The notes under the pieces are model-generated. The model made no database searches. It saw only the letters and a program-made list of their open reading frames with translations, and was not told the origin of the DNA. Below are positions 32,251 to 43,630 of a DNA stretch of 64,000 nucleotides, piece after piece; position 1 is the first letter of the stretch, and each line of letters starts with the position of its first letter. The stretch comes from Actinernus sp. WN-2022 (lineage: Eukaryota; Cnidaria; Anthozoa; Actiniaria; Actinernidae), in the NCBI GenBank assembly GCA_030867875.1, contig JAOWCC010000936.1, positions 81,439,032 through 81,503,031 of the forward strand, in the 5' to 3' direction. Position numbers and translations under genes: made by a program.

Positions 32251-32859
32251 ATGAGACTTTCCCCCTAGTGTACACGTAGCACTAATATTTGCCTTCTACC
32301 AGTAAAACATCCTGTGCATATTAAAGTGTAACTTCTATTTATTGATAGTTTTACTACTCTGCAGTACATTATAAAACAATTATAAAACCTTAAATTTACT
32401 TTAGCGCTGCTATCTACCTCTGTTACTCAGTTTTTACAAAACATTGAAAAGTTAATTTGAATAAAATATCCCTTTTTGGCCTATTTCTATACTCGTCTTT
32501 TTGAGAATATAATCATAATTAAGTAACTATGAACTGAAAAACAACAATGATGCAGTATTGTGTTTTCACCCTTCATAACTGAATAGTGGCATCTAAGCCC
32601 AAACGTGTTATCGTTCATTCTACATCAAGTGAATAAGTTATAAAGGTTTGTAATTCCAACATGTATGCTAATTATGGGATGTAGGCCTAGATAGGAGGCC
32701 GACTTACTGTCATTTTTCTTCTTCTTGTGAATGATATATACACTCAGGCAAATATCTGGAAAAATCACTGATGAAAACCCCAAATATAACATGGATGTGT
32801 ATATATTTTTTAAATCTCTGCCAGCACGTTTTTATATAATAATTCAAAAATCATTAATA
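32251..32859. other. Non-coding stretch
   Basis: No gene or repeat recognised. AT-rich. Confidence 0.5.
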
Positions 32860-33380
32860 ATTTATGAAGGAAAACGACAACAAAAGAGAACAAATTGTTT
32901 TGCTTCGATTTTCTCGGCCGAAATAGGTCGTATCGCCAAAATAACTGAATAACATGACTCTATACATCAACGATTTTGAAACCGTTCAATCAGACGTGTT
33001 TTATCACATCTAAAAACACTCGGGCCCTCGATAAAACACTGCTGCGAGTTTATTGAACAGTACATCAATCCTCCTCCCATGACATCACATAATGACATCA
33101 CATAATTAGCATATTCGACATAAACCTCTATAACTCATAGACGCAACACTCAAATCAATAAATATTTGACCATTCACTTATTCACTTGATGTAGAATCAA
33201 AATTAATGATAAAAGATTTGGGCATATAAGCACTTTAACTGAGGTATCAGTAAACATTAGCTTTTTCAGCGGGAAGGTTTTGGCCGATATTTTTTGGACC
33301 ATGTATTTCCTGATATTGACGAATAGAAAACAGAATTCCAAATGCAAGATACATAATATTTTCATGACGAAACTGAAGTA
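32860..33380 (-). repeat. Hairpin family B relative plus diverged mosaic segment, inverted
   Basis: Read on the minus strand, 32890-32960 contains the TTGGCGATACGACCTATTTC / GGCCGAGAAAATCGAAGCAA flank of hairpin family B (as at 8530-8570 and 41760-41800). At 33240-33365 it contains a diverged copy of the segment at 34770-34890 (ATATCAGGAAATACATGGTC, then TTCCCGC). Confidence 0.6.
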
Positions 33381-33698
33381 ATCACATTGAGGAAATTAGC
33401 ATATTGGAAGGTTGTTTTTGGGGGCTTAAAACAGTTCAGTATATTTCGTCCTTTTCAAAGCACAGCTTTTTGTTTTCCCTCATCGTGACTATAACTCAAA
33501 GGAAAAATATATTTAGTGCCATTGAACGGGTGACTGAATATACGTGAGGAATTTGAAAACAAGCTTATGAAACGTACGATTTGTGCATAATTAGAAGCCC
33601 CAAGGAGAAAAGGACAGGAAGGTTTTAAAAGGTCAGTTTCAACCGAGTTACATTCCCAACCTCAGTGCGCAAAATCGTAGTGAAACGAAATGAAATTC

Positions 33699-33830
33699 CA
33701 CATGGTGTTGCACATGGTGTTACACATGGTGTTACACATGGTATTGCACATGGTGTTGCACATGGTGTTGCACATGGTGTTACACATGGTGTTACACATG
33801 GTGTTGCACATGGTGTTGCACATGGTGTTA
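33699..33830. repeat. 12 bp minisatellite, 11 units
   Basis: Eleven units of CACATGGTGTT(G/A), exactly 132 bp, with only one other variant base seen (GTATT). The plus frame repeats HGVAHGVT and the neighbouring frame repeats HMVL. No gene context supports translation. Confidence 0.95.
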
Positions 33831-34083
33831 CTAAATATGTTGTCCTACAACATACTCGCGAACGAGGCCAAAGTTTTCGTTTATATTTTTTAAATATTTA
33901 GATAAATTCAAAATTGGCACTTTTCACCAAATATTCACAATCGACCTTTCATCTAGTGATATATTCCGTCCCGCGTTCTCGATTTTCTTGTTTCTCATGA
34001 CGTTAAACTATATTACCGGGTAGTCAGCGCGCGATCATAGTTGCTTGACGTTGTGCAAAAAATTGTCGAACACTGATAAAGTT

Positions 34084-34692
34084 TGGTGGTAACATTTTTA
34101 TCTCTTTTGCTGTAGCCGTTTCCATCCATCGATTCAGTTATTGAAACTCAGTCCTTACCAACAAACAATAACAGCAATTGTAAAATCTTTAATAATTCAT
34201 AAGGGTACTAGCCAATCCCATGTGCTGAATGACACCACATGATCGCATACCCCAGGTTCTGTATCGATATACAGACCCCATGGTCCGTTGTAGTCCTAGT
34301 AGTACTCTGTATCAGGTACAGAATACTAGCTAAGCCAGTGAGGGAAGTCTCACGACCGATCACTGACTTCCCCTATCCCGGGAGAGGTGAAATGACAAAG
34401 TACATCTGCTCTCTTATTATGTACACACCATCTATTCCATGTGGGACCTGTTTTTCTGCACGCTACGCTCTGCTCTCTTATTGCATACACATTGTCTCTT
34501 CGATGTGGGATATGTTTTTGTGAGAAACTAATTCATCCCACATCGATAGCAAGGTGGGAGAAATTAAAGGTTAAAATTTTATATCGTGCATATTAATGGT
34601 TTAGTTATCTATTCATTTTACAAGTAAGATCAAATAGTCGCGTCCGATCTGTATGGGCTTTACAATGGCTCGTCGAAGCGGCTCGCCATTGT

Positions 34693-34735
<43 letters not shown>

Positions 34736-35010
34736 AAAAATATATATTTCATAACGTACTTATATCTTCGAAAATATATTATGTAGCTTGAAATTCTGTT
34801 TTATGTTTACTGTTCTTCAATATCAGGAAATACATGGTCCAAAAAATCTCAATGATCAGTTGGCCAAACGCTTCCCGCCGAAAAACGCGAATCTTTATTA
34901 TGATGCCAATTCGACTGTAACAATACCCGCAGGCCACCTTATCGTGCATTGCTTTCGTCGTTCAATATTTATGATTAACACCAAACATTATATTTGAGCA
35001 AATGGTTACC
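34084..35010 (+). repeat. Mosaic duplication segment 2 (with a family B hairpin inside)
   Basis: The ends match 37713-37790 (TTTTTATCTCTTTTGCTGTA, TCGATTCAGTTATTGAAACT) and 38028-38268 (ATTATGTAGCTTGAAATTCT, ATATCAGGAAATACATGG, AAACGCTTCCCGCCGAAAAA). Between them each copy has its own content: here a 64 bp tandem duplication (about 34406-34520) and a family B hairpin. Confidence 0.8.
34620..34760 (-). mobile_element. Hairpin repeat family B, inverted copy
   Basis: On the minus strand it reads AGTAGATAAAATATGAGCGG, then a stem GATCTGTATGGGCGTTTACA...TGTAAAGCCCATACAGATC, then GGACGCGACTATTTGATC. Flanks agree with the other copies; the stem has GTATGGGC where copy 1 has TTATGGG and copy 2 TTATCCG. 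Confidence 0.75.
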
Positions 35011-35038
35011 TTGGGTTCGAGAGGTTCTAAGATATAAA

Positions 35039-35340
35039 GGCGAGAGAGGGGAGATAAAGAAGAGCGTCTGGTGTTATCCGTTGACAATCTCACTTCCATG
35101 TGAACATTAGGTTCAGAATTTGAACCTCGTCCCTGATTGGATAATCTCCTCATTACCAGGCGCAACCGTGAATGCTAGGTGTAACGGTAATTTTCGTTCG
35201 CTTAACCAATGGCCCATGCAGCAAAACCGGTTTGACGTGTTTTCTTTATTATTTTGAAACTAGTACTCAGCACATGGAAGTGCGTTTCTCGAGGGTAACA
35301 CCAGAGGCACTTCTTATTCTTCTCTCCTCGATCTGTCGCC
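35039..35340. repeat. 300 bp imperfect inverted repeat
   Basis: The left arm (GGCGAGAGAGGGGAGA, AGAAGAGCGTCTGGTGTTA, CACTTCCATGTG) is mirrored at 35270-35340 (CACATGGAAGTG, TAACACCAGAGGCACTTCTT, TCTCTCCTCGATCTGTCGCC). A hairpin-type non-autonomous element is likely. Confidence 0.65.
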
Positions 35341-35780
35341 TCTTCGCCATTCAGTTCTTCGAGCACCCTGCAGGGTACACGATGGATCGAATACTCAAAC
35401 GTTAATCAAGAAGCTGAAACAAGACATAAATCGAATTCTACAAGACTTCGCCCTTCCGACTGAGTAATCTACGAGTGCCATGCCCAAAATACATGTCATG
35501 TAAACCTTGGACATGTTATTACTGAAAGCTAACGTTAACGGCCATAACGGAAGTTAACGGAAGCCAGCTGCTGCTGAAGTTTTGCGAGTCTCAACAAAAG
35601 AGCAACATATCTCTGACGATTGAACAGCACACTCTCTTAACATAGCTGCGACTTTCTTCCTCACGGCGGTTCGCATACTCTAATACTTTTGGTCCGATGA
35701 CTGAACACAGTATTCACCTTGTTTTCCAAAGGAGACGAACACTAATTTCAAGAAGTTTAGTTCTCTTGTACGTTATTACC

Positions 35781-36462
35781 TCACATTGCATCTGCGAGAT
35801 CTGAACAATCTACGATGAGCTTGACAAACATTGTATCTTCTCTGATGTATGCGTGGTTGCGCAGGTCGGTCAGGGGGAAGAAGAGTGGACAGCCAGTACC
35901 TTGTGGGTTCATCTCACTTCTGGGTCTCTGGAATGATAGACTGGCGGGGTCAGGTCTGAACGCGTCGATCACGTGTTCTACGTTATCCTGATCCAACAAC
36001 ATCAAGGTGACCTTCTGTCTGAATGGCCAGCGGAGTAACGCGTCGTACTCACCGCGCATGAGTACAAAAAACAACGAGATGTGTGTACCTCGACCCATGC
36101 CGTCTCCGTTAAGGTAAATGCGCGCGCACATCTTGTACCCATAGCGACCAGTGTAGAATGGCGGGCTGAACAATACGGTACGTCTGCCAGTACGGGCATC
36201 ACGGATCTTCTTGTTAACTCTCGTGATATTCCACAGCAGGACACCATCATCACTGACCACGGTTTGCTGCCTGGTGCAGAGCGAAGCCTTCCTCGACGCG
36301 ATTCCCGTTTCAAGATGTAAGATTTGGTCCATGAGAAATATTTGCAGCTGAAGACGAGTGATCGTCATCTCCAGACGAAATACCATACTGCGAAGCTGTC
36401 TGCGGAAGATGTCTATTTCTCTCTCATGCATTTCGTCGTTCATCTCCGCTTCTAAAACAGTT
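35781..36462 (-). CDS. TRAF-family adaptor, terminal exon (TRAF-N coiled coil and MATH domain)
   Basis: The exon starts after a CTCATCAG acceptor (minus strand, 36463-36470) in frame with TVLEAEMNDEM and ends at a TGA at 35781. Counting from the internal Met, residues 1-60 are a heptad-rich coiled coil (TRAF-N). Residues about 66-215 are the MATH/TRAF-C domain: DGVLLWNI, FSPPFYTGRYGYKMCARIYL, NGDGMGRGTHISLFF, GEYDALLRWPF, VIDAFRPDP, SFQRP. These are diagnostic of TRAF1/2/3/5-type adaptors, which bind TNF-receptor tails in the cytoplasm and signal to NF-kB. The serine cluster before FQRP that contacts receptor peptides in TRAF2 reads S-L-S. No damage is seen. RING and zinc-finger exons, which should lie at higher coordinates, are not recognised in the window, so this may be a long-intron gene or a RING-less TRAF. 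Confidence 0.92.
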
Positions 36463-36469
36463 CTGATGA

Positions 36470-37570
36470 GAAGAAAGAAAAATATCTTTATTAATAAATT
36501 CGCTTATGATTGGGACAAAAAAAAAAAAATTCAAACTCTTACCAGCCAGTGTTCATGTGACGTCATCAAAGTTCTAAAATTTGAAATGTAAGATCTACAA
36601 AGTGTTTATTTTACATGTTTTACAGATCTATATACGAAAATGTTGACATAAACAGGGTGTTTTGTTTCCGAGTTACGGAGCTTTGAATTTTATGAAAGCT
36701 CGCTGCTTAGCGTGTTCCCTTAGCGACGTAGAAACCGAGTTTGATTGACAGCGCCAGTCTCTTGTTTTATCTACTTTGCAGTCTAACTTCTTAGATGTTT
36801 TACACAGCATTATTACAGCCTGTTTATCTGAATTGCACGTGCACCAACAGAAACTGACACCATGCACTGCCTCTCTATTTATACATCGGAAACGTTTATG
36901 AGGTGTAACATGTACTTGGTCAATTCAGTCTTTCCTCGGCTGTAAACTATTTGAGTACTTTTGTCAATATTGGTCAGACAGATCACTGACAAACGAACGG
37001 ACAATTGACAAAATTCAAATAAAATGTGTTTTCCGCTGTAAAAATCCCTGGAGCTAACTCAGTGAAGCATTAAATACGGCGGACTAACATACTAATACTA
37101 AAGAACCAAATTCGTAAAAACAGCCCAACTGCGCGCGTTGTGTATCAAATAAGAAATTATAACAATCTATGCCACCGCTGTTATCATTCTAAACCCACAC
37201 TCTACTTGAATTTTGGGTACATTTCGCGACTCTTTTAATTCTGTGTGAGCCGACCGTTATGACAATAACAAATATAATTATAGACTTTTCAATACGTGAG
37301 GTTCGGGAGTTCAAAAGTTCCATTAGGCAAGAGGACACTAGCCGGTATTTATTTTAAGTCAAACCAAGTGGCAAGCAACTCCAAAGTATTAGACCAGTTC
37401 GCGGTTAATTCCGACATCTTGAAAGGGGTGCAAACATGTCGCGAAATAAAGTGTTTGTATGGGAATCCGATGCCAAATAAAATCCGTAAAATCGAATTTC
37501 TGAAATATTCTTCAGATACAAACTTAAGGTACCAGGTAAAAGATTAACTGATCGAAATATGAGGGATGTA
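36470..37570. other. Presumed intron or upstream region of the TRAF gene
   Basis: No second TRAF exon could be recognised. A TGACGTCA site lies at 36556. AT-rich, without clear repeats. Confidence 0.4.
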
Positions 37571-37571
37571 G

Positions 37572-37708
37572 CTGTGCTGGGAAGCGTGCAATTGTGTTTT
37601 CAGTTTTCCATACATTGTCTGTAAATTTTCGCGCGGACTTACACTCGTTTTTACAGGCAAATGTATGGAAAACTGAAAACACGATTGCACGCTTCTCAGC
37701 ACATAATA
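37572..37708. repeat. 137 bp palindromic element
   Basis: Left arm GCGTGCAATTGTGTTTTCAG, TTTTCCATACATT; right arm AATGTATGGAAAA, CTGAAAACACGATTGCACGC, CAGCACA. The spacer is about 30 bp. Hairpin MITE type. Confidence 0.8.
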
Positions 37709-37712
37709 TTTG

Positions 37713-38813
37713 ATGATAACATTTTTATCTCTTTTGCTGTAGCAGTTTCCATCTATCGATTCAGTTATTGAAACTGCTTACCAACAAATTAAAAGCTCAT
37801 GGGTTAGTTAATATATATATTAACTAACCCAAAACAATAGGCCAAAACAATGGATATTAAAGTATTATATTATGTTCTGCTGGACAACCTTTTTGGCATT
37901 GACTGTATATATATATTGTCTTGGTCTAGACAATAGCCCAAAACAATGGATATTATAGTATTATATTATGTTCTGCTGGACAACCTTTTTGGCATTGACT
38001 GTATATATATATATATATATATCATAAAGCACTTATATCTCCGAAAATGTTATGTAGCTTGAAATTCTTTTTTTATGTTTACTATTCTTCAATATCAGGA
38101 AATACATGGTCTCAATGATCAGTTGGCCAAACGCTTCCCGCCGAAAAATGCGAATCTTTATGATGCCAATTCGACTGTCAGCAATACCCTCGGGCCACTT
38201 TAATGGTGCATTGCTTTCGTCGTTCAAAAAATAAAGACCAAACATTATATTTGAGCAAATGGTTACCATAATCTTGCCATATACCACGTACCTCGCTATT
38301 ATATAACTCGTTCCTGTGCTTCGCATATCCACGGTTAAAGATGAGATATTCTGATGACCATACTAACATACCTTTACCTTCGCTTAGAATATAATGTATC
38401 AGATAAGTGATCCGCACAAGATTGGATACGGTACTGGAACTTCCGCTTTTGGTTCAAGTGGTGCTGACGAACTTTAACATTGCAAATTTCCCCATATCAA
38501 GTCGAGCTTTTCAATGTCGGGAACTGACGTCACAAAATGCCGACTTGGGTTTTACAGCGGATGGGGTAGCCAATCAAAATAGCTAGGGAAAGTGTAGCGA
38601 CCGAGCGGGGTCCTACCGTGGCTTTCTAGACTTCCACTTTTATACAACGCAGGGCATTATGGGATATATATTGTAATGTTAATATTCTTGCGTTATATCT
38701 TGAACCTGTCACGACTCGTCAACTGGAACAAGTCGAAAAGACTGTCATCCTCTCAGACTACGTTTACGCTAGAGAAAAAAGAAGGACCGGATTCACTCGT
38801 AAGAATAGAGAAC
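37713..38813 (+). repeat. Mosaic duplication: segments 2 and 1 joined
   Basis: 37713-38268 matches 34084-35010 and 38269-38813 matches 31699-32250. So two segments that are 2.5 kb apart and in the opposite order at 31-35 kb are contiguous here. Inside are a perfect palindrome (GGGTTAGTTAATA/TATTAACTAACCC, 37801-37830), a 96 bp tandem duplication (about 37835-38005) and TA microsatellites. Confidence 0.8.
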
Positions 38814-41590
38814 ACAGTCCGCGGATACTGGCAGCTTAAAAATAACTGAATGATGTGGTTTTTACCGTCATATTATATATATGGCAAATGCTTAGTATAC
38901 CTTCAATGTACGTGTATTTATCCTTAAGATTCCTATGAAGAACCGGAAGAACAAGGCTTATCCTGGTTAAGGGCAAATGGCGCTAAAACGCCGCTGTGAA
39001 AGTGAAACTGAAGTAACAGTTAATTATAATTTGGCTTGTGCCAGTAATTCTAATCAGTTGCGCTTCCGTGCTGGTTGCATATGAAGATCGACACCTCACC
39101 CAAGCGGGATAATAAATTCCATTGTAAGCCTGTGTAGCAAGCAAAAATTCAAATTGTTCAAAATAGAATCCATACTTTCGATTTTTACTTTCGATTCTGT
39201 TCAAGTGCTAGCTGAAGCCAACAACTATCAGATGGCCAATTTTCCGGCCAACACGTACCTACGTACCTGTGCACAATGAATTTAAGTAACAGTCCGCGCA
39301 AGAGGTAGGCACAATTCTATTGTTCAGATGGAGATAAGATACAGGCTATAAAATCAATATCCTGTAAAAAGGAAAGAGAAAGAGCCAAATTTAAGGCTGG
39401 TAATATTATCATGGCCCAAGTTATAATAATCACCATAATATAATAATCACACATCTCATACATGGTCACTTTCTAAGGCCTACAATGTACCGGCAGAATC
39501 AGGGGCAACCAACAACAGTTTTTAACAAAATGCTTTAAAATGTCATTTGATTGCTTCTAAATTAGCACTTTTAATGCTTATTAAATGAATTTAAAACTGT
39601 ACTGGTAGATTTGTATCTTTTCTGTGAACCTACATAAACTTTAAATTGTTTCAAACTGTTTAGGGCACTTTTTTTATCATCCGAAAATTCTTAGGTGTGG
39701 CGTAATTAAGCCTTGACGAAAACAGATTTATAAGACTGATATCTGTTGATCGGTGACAGAAAAATAATGTTAGGTAACCTTTTTCCCAGATCCTTATATG
39801 GGTGAAACTTATTATTCCAAAATTCCTAGGAGACTGTTTTTTTTGTTGTTTCTCAATGTTTAGAATACATATTAATAAGTGTCAGTAATAGTGATATTGT
39901 AATATACAAAAGTTTTAGCCAAGCATATTCAACTTTTTCCACTGATATTCCAAAAAATTTAGCATAACATTTACCGTTCTTACAATTTTATGTACATTTT
40001 AGCCATACCAAAAAGTTTAGACAACCTCCACCAGATATTCAGCCGAAAATTGCTGATGGGTACTCCTGCAGATCTAGAATACTGTACCCTGTTACTTAAA
40101 AAAAACACTTGCAATAATATTGAAATTCTCATGTAAACTGACATTGCAAAATTATCCAATATAGCTCAGGTATACTTAAACTCATTCTACGAATGATTTC
40201 GGGTTGGAAATGGTTAAGGTTTTGCGAAACTTTTGGGGTAGTATTTATGAGGCTTGAGAAAATGCATTATTCATGAACCAATTTGCAAGTGGCAGGATGT
40301 TCTGCAGCAATTTACCTTTAAAACTAAAAAGAGATGGGTAAAAGGAGTAACGGGAATTTGTATTTAAAACATATATGGGCCAATATCTGACCACAATGCT
40401 AGTACTAGTAGTGGGAAGGGCAGTGTGGCAAGGATAAAGCTCCCTCCTTAAATTTAATTCAAGAATCCCAAGTCCAAGATGGCAGATGGAAGCTAGATTG
40501 AACCTTGTTTCACCAGTGGACACATTAATGATATACTTAACCACACATTACTATCTCAATAACATTCGAAACAATCATTGCACTTATGTTTAGGCAGTTT
40601 AAGCACAGAGTGAAATGTTCCAAATACTTTTATCAAGCAAAAACCAGAAAATTGGTTCTTTGACCTCAGTTGAGCGTAGGTCGTAGACCTTTCAGAACCA
40701 AATTGAACAAATTTTCCATAATTTCATTCAACCGATAACTTACCTGTATGTATCTAATGATAAGCAGGATATATAACACATTAACGCTACAAAGTACTTG
40801 TTTGAAAGCAAATATAAAGTGTAGAAAAGGGTTCACTACTGCCGGGTACTACATGATCAGTGCCAGTACATGTACTTCAAGACCAGCGTGCAAAACATCA
40901 CGCGCATGCGCTTTTGATGTGCTTTTTTTTAGCGCGGTACGCGTGTCCAAGAAAAATCACCAAACATATTTTAGGACAACATTTATCCCTAGAGCGAGCC
41001 AATGCTCAGTGTAAATAATAACATTTCTAAGTACTCTTTTTATCCTTGGACTATAACAACCTGGAACAATGTAATTAGTTATATTTATATCAATCTCATT
41101 TTCGCTTATATTTGAATTTGTGTATATATTTTGCCTGTTTACCAGATTATATTAAGTAATTATTGTAGATTTAATTATGTGTAATAATTATTTATTTTAT
41201 AATTCCTAGTATAGTCATACTGCAAGCGAAGCACCATACAATGCGCGACGCGAACGCGGACACGTAACGACACACGAAGTGCCTAAAATGTGCTGTCCAT
41301 GCGCGCGCACTGCTAAAACCAGATGGTCGGGATTGAAACCTTGACTGGAAGGCCTTTCCAAACTCTCACTTGACCATTTTACGTTTAAATGTCTTTGAGA
41401 TCGGACCTCAGCAGCACAAACATTTTGACAAAGACCACAAAGTATCTCAAAACCAAAGTTTTTCAGGGGGTTTTGACGTAAATTTACGCTAGCTTTGACT
41501 TCCCTGTATTTCTGGCTAATATTTTATAACGAAGTCTTAGAAAGATGGGAAAATGGAGACCATTATATGTTTTTACTTATCTAATTCTAA
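38814..41590. other. Long AT-rich non-coding stretch
   Basis: No gene is recognised over about 2.8 kb. A 99-codon minus-strand frame at 40245-40544 has no domain. A CpG-containing patch lies at 40890-40940 and 41230-41310. Confidence 0.5.
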
Positions 41591-41599
41591 AGCTATAGT

Positions 41600-41830
41600 T
41601 GTTTATATTTTATGTAATAGATAAAGGATGAGCGGCCGATCTTTATCCGATTTACAAACTCGAGCTGAAAACGAGAGTTTGTGAATCGGATAAAGATCGG
41701 ACGCGAATTCTTTATCTTACTTATCAAACGTCTAGATGTAGAGTCATGTTTTCAGTTATTTTGGCGATACGACTTATTTTGGCCGAGAAAATCGAAGCCA
41801 AAGTTTATGTAAATCAGGACGAAATCTCTA
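41600..41830 (+). mobile_element. Hairpin repeat family B, copy 2
   Basis: AGATAAAGGATGAGCGGCC, then stem CGATCTTTATCCGATTTACA / GTGAATCGGATAAAGATCG, then GACGCGAATTCTTTATC and a 120 bp right flank with TTGGCGATACGACTTATTTT and TTATGTAAATCAGGACGAAA. The right flank agrees with 8480-8590 almost base for base, which gives the uninterrupted form of the copy cut by the LINE at 8591. Confidence 0.8.
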
Positions 41831-41899
41831 TCAGATTTAAAGATCACTTATCGGTCGGTGATTTCCTTTGTTTTTGCGTCATGAATTATTAATGAGTTT

Positions 41900-42090
41900 G
41901 ATAATCAATGTTTCTCATATCGTCCCAATAATGTGTAATACTTATTTTTTTGAGTAGTTAAATAATTATCTATTATGGCTTATAATGTTGCTATCTTGGT
42001 ATATAATAGTTAGGAGGATTGGAAACAAGATTGGAAACAAGTTTAAGCTTCATCTGCATATCCTCATTAAATAAAGTGTTATTATTATCA
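41900..42090 (+). repeat. Probable LINE 3' tail
   Basis: Ends CATATCCTCATTAAATAAAG followed by a (TTA)n run, like the end of the LINE at 10560-10633. No coding part is left. Confidence 0.4.
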
Positions 42091-42147
42091 TTATTTTCAA
42101 AAGGTTTTAATTTTAGTTTGCGCAATCTGATTAATAATAATAATAAT

Positions 42148-43411
42148 AATTCATCTGTCGAACCTAATTCGTGTGCCCCACCTAATTCATCTGCCGCACC
42201 TACCTAATTCATTTGCCGCACCTACCTCTTTCATCTGCCGCACCTACCTAATTCGTCTGCCGCACCTACCTAATTCATCTGCCGCACCTACCTAATTCAT
42301 CTGCCGCACCTACCTAATTCATCTGCCGCACCTACCTAATTCATCTGCCGCACCTACCTAATTCATCTGCCGCACCTACCTAATTCATCTGCCGCACCTA
42401 CCTAATTCATCTGCCGCACCTACCTAATTCATCTGCCGCACCTACCTAATTCATTTGCCGTACCTACCTAATTCATCTGCCGCACCTACCTAATTCATCT
42501 GCCGCACCTACCTAATTCATTTGCCGCACCTACCTAATTCATTTGCCGCACCTACCTAATTCATCTGCCGCACCTACCTAATTCATCTGCCGCACCTACC
42601 AAATTCATCTGCCGCACCTACCTAATTCATCTGCCGCACCTACCTAATTCATCTGCCGCACCTACCAAATTCATTTGCCGCACCTACCTAATTCATTTGC
42701 CGCACCTACCTAATTCATTTGCCGCACCTACCTAATTCATCTGCCGTACCTACCTAATTCATTTGCCGTACCTACCTAATTCATTTGCCGCACCTACCTA
42801 ATTCATCTGCCGAACCTACCTAATTCATCTGCCGCACCTACCTAATTCATTTGCCGCACCTACCTAATTCATTTGCCGCACCTACCTAATTCATCTGCCG
42901 CACCTACCTAATTCATCTGCCGCACCTACCAAATTCATCTGCCGCACCTACCTAATTCATCTGCCGCACCTACCTAATTCATCTGCCGCACCTACCAAAT
43001 TCATTTGCCGCACCTACCTAATTCATTTGCCGCACCTACCTAATTCATTTGCCGCACCTACCTAATTCATCTGCCGTACCTACCTAATTCATTTGCCGTA
43101 CCTACCTAATTCATTTGCCGCACCTACCTAATTCATCTGCCGAACCTACCTAATTCATTTGCCGCACCTACCTAATTCATTTGCCGCACCTACCTAATTC
43201 ATTTGCCGCACCTACCTAATTCATCTGCCGAACCTACCTAATTCATCTGCCGTACCTACCTAATTCATTTGCCGCACCTACCTAATTCATCTGCCGAACC
43301 TACCTAATTCATTTGCCGCACCTACCTAATTCATTTGCCGCACCTACCTAATTCATTTGCCGCACCTACCTAATTCATTTGCCGCACCTACCTAATTCAT
43401 CTGCCGAACCT
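42148..43411 (+). repeat. 22 bp satellite array, about 55 units, flanked by 18 bp precursor units
   Basis: The main unit is AATTCATCTGCCGCACCTACCT (given in two parts: AATTCATCTGCCGCACCT plus ACCT). Variants are C/T in CATYTGCC, C/A/T in CCGNACC, and CCAAATT for CCTAATT. The first two units (42148-42183) and the last junction (about 43396-43411) are 18 bp, lacking ACCT, and are in frame as NSSVEP, NSCAPP and NSSAEP. The bases from 42491 to 42829 are repeated exactly at 42821 to 43159, a 330 bp (15-unit) higher-order duplication. The 22 bp period rotates the reading frame, so the array itself is not translatable. Confidence 0.95.
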
Positions 43412-43630
43412 AATTCAAACTTGTCGAACACAATGGGCCATTTGCAGGAATGCAATCACGCGGTTGTACTGGATGGCAAAAAATCTTACTTCATTAATTT
43501 AAAGGCACTTGTACGAGATCGGTTTGTAAATGCTATTTTCCACCTCCAATCGATTATCAATCTTTCTAAAACTGTGTTTTTGAAGTTTGTTTGCCATCCA
43601 GTAATACCTTTCCCATGGGATCACGAGCGC
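43412..43630 (+). other. Flank of the satellite, partly repeated elsewhere
   Basis: The frame from the last satellite unit stays open to 43684 (MGHLQECNHAVVLDGKKSYF), but no domain is recognised. AAAGGCACTTGTACGAGATC with TTTGTAAATGCTATTTTCCA recurs at 61861-61922, so this is dispersed repeat sequence. An inner inverted pair (TACTGGATGGCAAA near 43468; TTTGCCATCCAGTA near 43588) suggests a small palindromic element. Confidence 0.4.

Noticed and set aside
36455..36480. Hammerhead ribozyme core (CTGATGAG near 36463)
   Set aside because: The required stems and the GAAA and cleavage-site parts are absent. The sequence is simply the complement of the TRAF exon acceptor region.
40245..40544. 99-codon minus-strand open frame
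   Set aside because: No domain, splice context or repeat support; consistent with chance in AT-rich DNA.
42148..43411. CRISPR-like array
   Set aside because: The repeats are head-to-tail with no unique spacers, and the organism is an animal. It is a satellite.
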